Origin: Alitta virens
Taxonomy: Eukaryota > Annelida > Polychaeta > Phyllodocida > Nereididae
Assembly (NCBI GenBank): GCA_932294295.1
Contig: OW028573.1
Coordinates: 692,001 to 756,000, forward strand
Direction: 5' to 3'
Length of the DNA stretch: 64,000 nucleotides
The translations under genes and the position numbers were made by a program. Positions 34,546 through 46,500 of this stretch are shown in pieces (the first letter of the stretch is position 1; every line of letters begins with the position of its first letter). The notes under the pieces were generated by a model that was not told where the DNA came from, did no database searches, and worked only from the letters and a program-made list of their open reading frames with translations.

Positions 34546-34808
34546 CAGGGCTCAACATTAACACTTGTCCGATTGTCCGGGACAAGTAAAAAGTCTCCAG
34601 GGACAAGCAGAATACTTCAGGGACTTGTTCGAATGGACAAGTGAAATCTAAATGGCTGAATTGTCTTGCAGTCCTTCAATCCCAATTGAACACTAGCAAA
34701 TGGCAATTGGATATATGCTTGACAGATCATAGGTGTGAATATGAGTTGAATGAACTTCACTGTAGAAAAAGCAACCATGGTCAGTTGTTATTTTGATTTA
34801 TGTCAGCA

Positions 34809-34877
<69 letters not shown>

Positions 34878-35305
34878 TTTTATTGACATGTAAAATATCA
34901 TTAGTGATACATAAGTCATTCAGTTAAAAGATAACATGAAAGAGACATTAATGTAAATACAGAAGCAATAAAATTTCAGTAAATACAGAAAGCAATAAAA
35001 TTTCAATGCATCCATTAGAAACAAATTGCCCCAAGAAAGACATTTATCAATTCAGAAATTGGAAAGATATCTTGATAATACGCTTATAAATTATAATTTC
35101 TTCATGTCCATATCAAAATTCTAAACAAATTCCTTATTCAGGAAGATATATTATACTTCAATACATTATATAAACAGATAACTCAAATGTATTGGCAATA
35201 TGTATCGTCTCAATCAGGACAAGTAAGATTCTCAGGGGGACAAGTTAAACCCCAAAGTTACTTGTCCGAGGGACAAGTAGATTAAAAAGTTTATGTTGAG
35301 CCCTG
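34546..35305. mobile_element. MITE with CAGGGCTCAACAT terminal inverted repeats
   Basis: The left end CAGGGCTCAACATTAAC and the right end (reverse complement) CAGGGCTCAACATAAAC form terminal inverted repeats. CTTTT lies on both sides (34541-34545, 35306-35310). Both subterminal parts carry several copies of GGACAAGT or its complement ACTTGTCC. The middle holds a (TA)n microsatellite (34,810-34,876). No protein. CAGGG ends suggest a hAT-like element, but a 5-bp rather than 8-bp duplication does not fit well. Confidence 0.8.
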
Positions 35306-35310
35306 CTTTT

Positions 35311-35521
35311 ATTATGCACTAAGAGTTGTCATAATAATTTTAATTGTGTAACTGCAACGTATTCAATAAAACAAATGAAATGTTTAAGATGAAGATGCTA
35401 AAACTATATGAAATATATATGTTTACTGTGTGCTATGGTTCATTTTTTAAGTTTATAAAATGCCAATTCCCTAATATAGCCAATGTTCTAACTTGGTTCA
35501 AATCGTGGCGGGCTCTATCCA

Positions 35522-35556
<35 letters not shown>

Positions 35557-37490
35557 CACGTATAGGACCATGGCAGGACTGATATTTATCATCTACCATA
35601 ACATCATCAGATTTCAAGGTGTTAAAAAATGGAATGACACTGTGGAGTGTTTTGACCACGAATGACCTGCGATTTATTACTCCTGAGTGGAAAATATTTC
35701 TCACGATTAGCTAAACCCATTAATGAGATTTTACGGTTGTCAGCTTGTGGAAAATGGCCCATAAACAAGGTGGTGATAGATGTTATCTAAATGTCCACAT
35801 GCCTTTTACAATGCCACCTTTTTGTCACTTCCAGAGATTATTTCAAAATTTAGAAAAGAGCAAATGCAACTTAATTGCATGAGCCGTGTACCATTCAGTA
35901 TTTTCCTTGGATAAATAGGTATTTTCAGTATTGATACTGATTTACTCAACTGTGACAATGTTTTATTTGGGTAAAGAAATATTGAAAACTAGAAGTCCCT
36001 CAGATTGATCTGTAGGATGGTCAGCTTTATCTATTCCTGATTTATACAGAATATAGTAATCCATTATATATAACTAATTAATGACATGCACAGAAGCATA
36101 AAACAGTTGGTGCAAATTGGCCTAAAAGATATCTTGCCTAAACTTAAAATTTTAAAAGAAATTCCATTTAATTTATTTTTATTAGATGAAAACCTCCTGT
36201 AATGACACTAGAAAGTCACTGCAAACTATTGTGAGTACTTTCTGGCGGAAAGGTAATGGGTCAAATTTTAGATGGATTCAAAACGAGACCACCTCCCTTT
36301 TAAGATCAACTCCCTATTAAGAACACCTCATTATTAAACCACAGATTTTGTTTGGCAAAAGTTGACCATTGCATTGAAATCTCCATACCATTGAGACCAT
36401 CCAAATTTACATCAAATAAGTTTGTGAAGCTCCATGATTGCTTCAGCTGGGTCTACAGTAATTTTACAGTCAGTCTTATTGTGTAGCTATGCAATTGAAT
36501 CTTCAGCATATCAAGTGCATGTTAACTAAAAACAGGTAATAACCATTATAAATAAGTTAAATCATATAATATCGAGTTCTCTATTAAGGCCCATACGACA
36601 TTTAATGAATCCTCCAACAGACCCCCACCTAAAAAGTGTTAAATCTAACAGACTGTATTTGTTAAAAAAAACATCCCATTGCCCAGTTTACTTAAAAATC
36701 CAAGTAATTTTTTTTTCTCTAGCAGTGACGCAGATGCTACATGTATTAGAGACAAAAATATGTCACACGTTATACCTTATCAATTGCTTATTGGTGGAAT
36801 ACAACATCTTAGACATTAGTTGGCATTAACTAAGAATATGACATAAGACACAAAGAGTATTTATTTCCTCTCTAATCATATAGGTGTATAAACAATCACA
36901 ACTGCATATATTCTGTAACTCGGTCATCAAAGACGACAAAGTTTTATGGAAATCTAGGTTAGTCAGTCACATGCATATATAATCCTTGAAATGCTTCTTG
37001 CACCATGGCTCTGGAACAGAAGAATGTTGATCACCATAAAATTGGGAATATTCTTAATGCATTTTAGCACATATGAATAATCATTAGCTTGTATAGACAT
37101 GAAGTTGTCAAATAACCCTATATATATGATAACACTTAAATTTCGAAACTTTTAATACACTTCATAATTAACAAAAAGTCGTTTGAGTCGTTTGAATCGT
37201 CAGTGAACCCAGTCCATACTATATGTTTAGCTTTACCCATATTTTCAGGTGTGTCCATATTATTCCTAGGCAAAAATTTCAATTAGCATGGAATTACATA
37301 AACTAATCACAAATTGTTACTTATTTTAACTAGGAATTAAATTTTTATATTGAAAGATAATTGGTATTGTTGTTATCGTTTTTAATATCAAATACTACTT
37401 CGAAAATTTCAACAAAATTAGTACCCTACGTACAGTGAACATATCTTAAGGTTTTACTATATGAAATCTCCATCAACCATATTAGTGGTT
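35311..37490. other. Spacer; (TA)n at 35,527; copy of a dispersed repeat at 36,201
   Basis: AT-rich. The stretch 36,201-36,290 (AATGACACTAGAAAGTCACT, then GCAAACTATTGTGAGTACTT) matches 43,399-43,470. No coding exon seen. Confidence 0.45.
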
Positions 37491-37496
37491 ACTTAC

Positions 37497-37548
37497 CACA
37501 TTCAGCGCTTCTGTGTTTTTTTTGGATTGGTTGGGCAGACAGGAACAT
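37497..37548 (-). CDS. Short exon (52 bases)
   Basis: Acceptor GCTGACTTTTGCAG, donor GTAAGT. In phase with 38,306 it reads MFLSAQPIQKKHRSAEC plus one base. A second open frame reads CSCLPNQSKKNTEALNV and would end in phase 0, as needed by the exon at 25,421. Confidence 0.6.
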
Positions 37549-40500
37549 CTGCAAAAGTCAGCATTGATTCAAAAGTGAAAAAGCACCATCTTTGTATTTA
37601 ATTTGTATGTAGCCATCTCAGGATAAAAAAGCAAACCAGTATCATTAAAGACATCATGGTATACTCTTTAATATATTATGAATTTGTACTCTTTTTAGGG
37701 AGGTTCACTTACTGCCGCACGGCACTGTATAAACTGTCAGAAATAAAGGTACCAGGAGCTTTTCTAGAGCACCCATGGGGGCAGGGAACTACCCCTCAGG
37801 TTATTCATGTGTGTTGAGGTTTTTGTCTAAACCAAGCCCTGAAACTCAGAGGTTTTTCAGTTTTGGAAGGTTCTTCAGGGGTGTTAAGTTCAATTTTAGT
37901 CTAGAAACATTAAGGAGCAAGAATTAAACTCTGGTTGCCCACACGGAAAGCAGCCATGCTAACCATTCCACCACAGCTGCCATTGCCCCGGGTGTTGGTT
38001 TAATCATGGAGACAGTGTACCCTTCAGTAAAAATAAATATCTATTCTTGGTTTCTATTGGCTGACCTGTAGTTAATGGGCTTAGATTCCGATCGGCTCTC
38101 CGTCGCACTGTGGGTGACACACTGGCTTGTTGATATCATAGGCACAACAACCATGACTTCGAACCCATTGTCTGCTATTATCTTTATCTTGCAGGAGTTA
38201 TTTTTCCTTTGAGTGTATAATTAGAATGGACCATTGGTATGAAATGCTATTAAACAAATATAATAAAAGTAGAATACTAAGTAACAATGTTTTTAATCCA
38301 CTCACCAGCCTTCTCTTCCTTAGCTCTTCCACACTAGGATGCTCTTCCACACTAGGATGCTCTTCCACCATAGGACTTTACTGCTTAGCTGACCAAAAGT
38401 ATATTGTACAGTTATACTGTTAACAGTAGCATAATGCAGTGAGACAAACATATACATAAAACACAAAAATAATGAATTATCAAGTTAACAAACATTTATA
38501 AGAATTAAGCTCAGTCTCTGGACTAACCTAAACCTAAACTAGACCCTCTGTAAAATATAGCATGGAGAGGAGGTTGGGTAAAAATTGATGCTGCTGCTGT
38601 GGCTGAAGCCAAACTGATGCTCACCTGAGGGCAGGCCAGAGTCAATATGATAATGCATCAGAGACTGATTATAAAGGAATTTGTAGAATTTTGAAGAGCA
38701 GGTTATTAAACCAGCTTATAAACTGTAATACATAATACAAAGTTTAGGAAACAACACTTGAATGAGCAGATGATGCATACGACCACAAATATGTGAAAAC
38801 GACATAAAATGATAATGCATTAATTATTACAACATTTGGCCAGCAGAGCAGAGCAGCCCCTTGTCTGTTCTCAATTTACCCCCTTCCTTTTATCAGAAAG
38901 TGAGATAAATAAATATACTAATTGGAGATGTTCGTGGTAATACTGCTTGACATCTGACAGGTTGATACAATGTTTAAAGGGTGTGTACTTGTACACTCAA
39001 CTTATAGAAAATTTCTACTCACCAAATTCGTTTCCTGAGCACTAGTTGCAGTGGAACTGCATTCTGCTGTAAGTTCTGTATTTTGCGCCTTTTAACCAGA
39101 ATAATCATTTATGAAGCTTATATTGGAGCATTATAAAATCTGTCAAGCAGGGATATATCATTAGGGCATATCAGTTCATTCTGTCGAGGCTCCCTTATAG
39201 ATTATTTCTACTCACCAAATTATCATCCCTACCAGAAGGAGTGGAACTTCGTTCTGCTGCAACTTCTGTCTCTCTCTCCTTTGAGCCAAAAAAAAAAAAA
39301 TCATTTATGAAGCTCATATTGCAGCATTATAAAATCTGTCATCAGTGGCATAGCTATGGAGGACCCCCACACTCAAAGGCTGTGCCCCCCCCCCCCCCCC
39401 CCCAGATTGGCTCACAATATTTCAGCCTCTCAACAGTCACCTGGAAGTGATATTTCGCTGCTCCCCTCAAAAAAAAAAAATTGTGCCCCCCTAAGTGCCC
39501 CCCCCCCCCCCCACTCTGCCAACCCTAGCTATGCCACTGTCTGTCATGCAATGCAGGAATATATCATTAGGGCATATCAGTTCATTCTGTCGATGCTCCC
39601 TTATAGATTATTTCTACTCACCAAATTATCATCCCTACCAGAAGGAGTGGAACTTCGTTCTGCTGCAACTTCTGCCTCTCTCTCCTTTGAACCAAAAAAA
39701 ATCATTTATGGAGCTTGTATTGGAACTTCAGAATATCTGATCCAGGGTTATATCAGCAGTCAGCAGGGCGTATCAGTTATGATTTCATCATTACTACCAT
39801 ACTCTTTCATATGCATCATCCTCTAAAACTCTTTAATTTGTATTTATTGGATATGTGTGAATATCTAGATCAGACATGTGGAGTGAAAATTAATAGTACT
39901 ACTTACACACATTTGCTCTATGCTGATGATCTTGTGCTGATATCAGAAAGTCAAGATGGTATGCAAACACTCCTAGACAATCTAGAAGCCTATTGTAGGA
40001 AGTGGCATTTGATTATCAATTCTCAAAAAAGTAAAGTCATGATCTTCCATAAAAATGAGCAAAATATTGCTTTTAAAAACTACAACTTTAGTGATGGAAA
40101 TAAAGATTTAGAAGTAGTTAACTCATACAAATATTTAGGACATGTTCTCTGTAATTCAAAAAATGTACACAAAGCAATGTATGCACACCTAGCAATTCAA
40201 GCGCAGAAAGCAATGTATGCACTTAAGGAGAACACAAAGTCCACTGCGGGCTATCTGCCCCCTAAATTTAGTATGAAAATGTTCGACACCCATATACTGC
40301 CAATACTTGAATATAATAGCGAAATATGGTTCCCAGAAAAACAAATCGACACCCTCGAAAAAGTACAAATGAAATTTCTCAAGAACATGCTGGGTGTCAG
40401 GTGTCAAACTTCAACAATAGCTATTTTAGCAGACACTGGGAGGTTTCCGCTGTTTGTCAGACAACAGGTCTCAGCATTAAAATTTCTAAATAGACTCAGG

Positions 40501-43500
40501 TCTAACACATGTCCCTCACTTCTGCAAAGTTGCTATGAGATTCAGACTGAGTTATATCAAAAGGGTAAACCATGTTGGCTCACGAGACTTTGCAAGGTCA
40601 CCGAGACCCTCAATATGAACCATAATGAGTTTGACTTAAACAAGACAATCGTGTCAGTGTATGAACAGGCCCATGCCAAGATGTTGCATGAGATCAATGA
40701 TAGCGTACGTAACCCCAAACTAAGAACTTATAAAATATTCAAGAAAGATATTCGAATAGAACCCTATTTGTATCATGACTTTCCTAAATCAATTTATTGT
40801 AATATAGCTCGTTTCAGGCTGAGCTCTCACAACTTAAATATCGAACTAGGTAGGCACAAACGCCCATTTGTGCCCGCTGAGGAAAGAACTTGTGAAAAAT
40901 GCAATCTTAATCAAGTTGAAGATGAATTTCATTGCCTAATGATCTGTGAACAATTTAATGCCATTCGCAATAACCTATTTGATATAGTATGTAAATGTAT
41001 TGATAACTTCTTTGTTCTTAACCCATCTGAACAATTCCTTCAAATATTAACAAGTAAAGATACTAACTTAAACTGTGCCCTTGGAAAATTCTTAAAAATT
41101 GCAATAAAATTGGATCGTAAAACATAAGTATTAGGTTCTCAATTATCATAGTACTAGGAATTGACTAGTCAGGTAAATTGTCCATTACCTCTTGGACCTA
41201 TCAGAGTGGTTGGTGGCACATTGAAAAAGCTGTTTCCAAGTGTTTGGATTTTCATTTGTATATATAAGCGTGTGTGTTTTATTATTATTATTATTATTTT
41301 ATTTTTTTTATTTCTTTTTTTTTTATTATTATTATTTTTTTTTTCTTTTGTACATATCTTGTTCATTGTATTCACTTATGTAGACTGAATTGTATGTTAT
41401 CTTGTTTCAACCCTTCGTGATAGGTGCTCATTATATATCAGTATTACCAGTGGTGTTAATTGTACTAGGTGCTCAAAGATACATATATTTATTAGTTCAT
41501 TACCTGCTGTATATAGTTATTTATGTTTTTACTATAGCGTTTTAGAAAAATTTCATGCCTTTATTTTATTATATTTTCTTTATTATATATGTATATATTA
41601 CTATTTTCTTCTCTTCCTTTACTTTATTTTTATTTTTTATGACACATGTATCTGAACTGATATTGCGTTGTCAAAAAAATAATATATATATATATAAATA
41701 TCAGATCACTTTGACCACTTGGGATTCAAGCACAGGTGAGAAAAATGTGAGTGGGTCAGGGGTAATTCAAGTTAGCCCTTTATAAGCAAAATGGCAGACT
41801 CTTGATTCTGAATCAGACAAATTAGACAATTCATTGGTTAAATATGGAGACATATATACGCACGCATGAAGCTACAATTAAAAGTACACACAATTTCATT
41901 TAAATATACTGTTTCTCTGATGTATTGGGGCACCTGTAACTCTAGTTGCTGCTATCCAGGATAAGCCTAAAATATTTACCTCGAATCCCATGAGTTACCA
42001 AATTCAATTTTGAAAAGTACACATATACAATACAATACATGAGGTGCTAATGGAGAGAACAATGGTGTAACCATTAAGTCACTAGAGACTCCATGGTGTA
42101 ACAAGAAAAACTATGATGCATCATATGGAATTTTTTGGGGTCCCGCATCATAATTATATCTGCCTATGGCTGCTGGTAAAATAACCTGCTAAGCTTCAAG
42201 TAGCATTCAACAATACATTGAATACAACTCTCATATCAGGTAAATACAGCAGACATTTGGCATTTTTGTTGTACTATCAGGCCATGTCACACTCAGTCAG
42301 GGTGATGATGTCTGACTTGGAGTAAGTAACCTCATGTGCATAGGCTGATACCCCGTTCCTCATGTTACTTCCACAGAAAGCGGCGATTGTAATTAAAATT
42401 TCCCAGACAATCTGTTTTCAAAAATTAATACATGATTTACTTACAATAGTTCCAGCACGCCTGTCAGCTGCCATGGCCTCAGCAAACTCTCGATCTTGAG
42501 CCTCCCTCAAGTCTCTCTCGGTCTGCAGCCTTCTCCTAACATGCAAACACACGAAATATTATTAAACAATTATTGCTTCATGGACATGATGCACATATAT
42601 CTCACATATGCTATTTTCTGGCTGTGTTTGCCAGAGACTACTCGGGAGCAAGATGGAAAAGAATTACATACAAATAATGTATTATATGTTGCTGAACTGT
42701 TAAAGAAGTTTTGAACAATGTTGATGGCGCTTGTGTACTTTTTAATGTGACAAGCAAAAGGCACAACTAGGTAATACAGAGTAATTATGTATGAAATGTC
42801 ATTAGGTAAGTGGTTTAGTGCTGTTTTACTCCGAAAATACATTTCAACACATTTTACAGATTTTCCATTAGTTGATATGATAATTGTCAAGAATGAGGCA
42901 ACTATCTCTAGGCATACGTTACGTTATCCCAATCTCCTATTAGTCATTGACCTAATTTTTGTCACAGAAATGGGTATCGGTTCATTACATACATTTGACT
43001 TAGTTAAAGTCTATATCAGTCATATTTACATCATGTTATAGGTTTAGACGCCAGATATAAAAAAGTCTGACTAACCTGGTTTGCTTGATCTCCTTACATT
43101 CCTCCAATGCACTAGAGATGTGGCGGGCAATTGCCAGCTCATTAATCAGAATGGCTAAAAATACAAAAAACTATGAAATACTTGTATAAAATGTATTTGA
43201 CTTCAAGAATACGATCGTTAACCTAATAAACTACCTCTTTCATCCATGCTGGTGTCCCAGGTGTTTCCAGGTGAACTTGGCACCTGGGTTGACCAACCGC
43301 TTCTGTAGAGCCTTGGAACTAGAACACAGGGAAAGGGCGTATGACTTCCAAGTAGATTTGTGTCTTTCAGAAGTCATTGGGAAATCAACATGGACTTGTA
43401 ATGACACTAGACAGTCATTGCAAACTATTGTGAGTACTTTCTGGGAGAAAGGGATAGATTTAAGGAGTACTACTTCAACCACCACCAGCCTCGGATTTCT

Positions 43501-46500
43501 CTATTGGTCTGGTCTCAATTTTTAGATAGATTCAAGGAGTATCACTTTAAGTAAACTCAATAGCAATATTAACATAATAATTATTTCTTAGCAGATACCT
43601 TATTGGAACAATCTATATATAATATTTGTATTACAGTGTAGACCCAATTAAAGATTACATGATTTCTTACTTCTAGCTTGGATCTTCATCTATTTATTAG
43701 AGCTATGCTATGTGACAAACTGTGGTGCTTCATCATGTTATGGAAATTGTAACCATATTGAACATGTTGTGGCCATAAATCAGTAACTTGCTATTTCTGT
43801 GTGTATTGTTTACCTTGTTCAGCCTCTTTCCATGAGGAGTCACAGACCCACAGTAAAATATCTCTCTCAAGGGACACCAAGGACCTGCAGGCAAAAAGGG
43901 TTGGAGTAATCAGTAACAACAGTTGTACGACAGTTTTGTTTGCACATGTATATGAAGAGGTAGGTGGCTATTCACTGGCCAGCTTACAAATTGATTGAAA
44001 CTGTAAACTTGGATGAACTAGTTCATCAAGCTGTTAAGTATGATAATGATCAAACAGGTGGAACTTGAAATAATAAGCATCAGATGAATAAAGGACTTTA
44101 TTTGGCCAGTGAAAACTGTCAAATCGTGAACTCAGTGTCCTGTTTGATTTTGACCAATATCAAAGACCTGTAGAGATAATATTAGTATCAATTGCTTGAC
44201 TATCTGATGCAAGAACAGTCTCTTGTTTCTTTGACTGCCTCTCAAGTTTCATCTTTATGGTTTTCATCATACTTTGATAATGTTAGATATTCAAAATAAT
44301 GTTTGGTTAATTATTCTGTCACCTTGACCACCAGGACTCAGTCCCAATGTACCCCACCCTGAATCTCCCAATGGTCCCTATGCAGTCGTTTTTAAAAGAG
44401 CCACTGAAAACATTCCCCTGACTTCAACCACCACCAGCCTTGGATTTCTCTAATGGTCTGGTCTCCTAGGATAGCCATGGTCTCAATGTACCCCTTGTCC
44501 AAAAGAGCCCCTGTCTCCCCTACTGTGTATCATTTTCTAAATGGACAGGACAGTTTATGTATTACACACTATACAGAAGAAGCATGTTACAGCTATGGCC
44601 ACATGAATTTTCCTTTTAAATTTTAGTTAGTGCAAATGGGGAGTGGTTATCAGACTTTGTATACCATGGAACCAAGAGACGCTTTGCTCACACTGTACAT
44701 ATTGAGTGTTAACTAAGAAAACTCAATAAAAAATGTTAATGTTGTACACTGGTAGTGTAATACCGACTTAAGCATCACTCACAATGAATTCAGATGAGAA
44801 TTATGAGAATTTTAGATATCCATCAGTTGACATTTTGGTATTGACATTCAATTGGGAGCAGGCATAAAGACCATCTCACCCTTCCTCCATTTGAGTCCCA
44901 TATGAAGTCAGTGTGGCATGTCACCTGCTAACATGTGACATTTTACAAAGTGCAGAATTTCTGAGTATACTTAATTTGGATGTCTTTCAGAGAGAGCCTC
45001 CTGAACAAGTTCTGTATTACTAAAAACTTTCAAATGGACATATGAAACATTTACAGAATCCAAATCACTAATTTTACTGTGTTGTTCACTAAAGACATAT
45101 TTCATTTAGCTGTGTCAAAAAATTAAAATACACTCACTGCAAATCAGAGTTCTTAGGGCCCAAATGGTCCATTACCAGCGTTACCATGGGTATTGCACTG
45201 CTGGCACACAAAACTTTGCCCTGCGGAATCAAGAATAAATAGAGATTGCATTTAATAAAAACATACACATAGTCATACACCAGTTGTTAACCAATATGCA
45301 AATTATAAGATAAAAACTTATAAAGGCCTTTGCTATATCATCAGCTATTGCAATTCTCAGTGTAGATGTGCAGGCTGTACGACCCTAATAGCAGGTCTTT
45401 TGTGAGGATATAACGATGAATTTCCTCACCCATTACAGTTGTGATTGTCATGTTAGTGTTAGTGTGATACTCATGTACAATCCTTAGTCAGTATCTTAGT
45501 GACAAAAGATGAGCATCAATTTATATTGTGTAATCTATCATCCAGTGGGGTTAATTTTTCGTGGCGATTAAATGAAGGGTTGCAGAAAATTGGAATGCTT
45601 CATAACTGCTGATTGGGTGATTCAAATTGAATCATATACTATTAGTAAAAAATGGAATTATTAATATGAATGACCTCGGATCAAAGGTCAATGTCACAGA
45701 TGACCTCAAAGTTACAAATTTAAAAGGGCTGTTGGCCTGCTATCATAAGTATCATATTATGATATACCATAGGGCTTTTTGAGTATATATAATAAGCTTT
45801 TTTGTCATTGAGACAAGTAAATGTGCAAAAACTACAAATGTTGTCCACTATTATGCATGGAAACTAATCAAGAGTATAGCTAAGAGGTTTTGCTACTTCT
45901 GCATGACATTCCATCCAGGTTCCTCAGTTTAATAACCCAGTTTTTTTAATTTATTTGATAATACTATGGCACATGCATCTTTGGATGTCGGCCCTTCAGA
46001 ACTAAATAACAAGGTTGTAAAAGATGTATATGCATATTACTCTATGTGTGTTCCAATGAATCTATTATACCGAAAGGAATAAAAGTTGAATTTTCAATAA
46101 ATCGAGTTATTACCCCCAAAGGAACAAGTCTTACTACTCAATTTTGTTTTGTATTTTGGAGTATTTGCATAAGCTACTTGTGAGGACCTTTTGGTCGACG
46201 GCCAAGGTCATGGATGACTTTAACCTTTGCCCAGAGGTCACATAAACCAGTAATGACAAAGTACTCCCTCTGATGTAGATGAAATTTCCATAAAACAGAA
46301 ACATTTTTCAAATATATTTGTTTTATTACAGAACATATTGAACTATTTAACTTCACTGCATCTCATAATGATGGGGTAAATCATTTCTATGTGTTCCTAG
46401 GAATCAGGTCACATCTCATGTTGTTTTGAAGCTAATTAAAAATCTAATTGGGAAACTTACTTCTTCCAGTGACATAGCCAGCAATTTGGGCATCTTCATG

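Noticed and set aside
35490..35520. GGTTCAAATC as a tRNA B-box
   Set aside because: No A-box or cloverleaf upstream.
39356..39826. 156-codon proline-rich frame
   Set aside because: Runs through poly-C of the MITE and the antisense of the duplicated exons.
41169..41388. Ile/Lys- and Phe/Leu-rich frames
   Set aside because: ATT-rich simple sequence in the LINE 3' UTR.
42231..42320. Plus-strand exon-like piece (CTATCAG|GCC...GGA|GTAAGT)
   Set aside because: Lies in an intron of the minus-strand gene, only ~41 bases, no partner exons.
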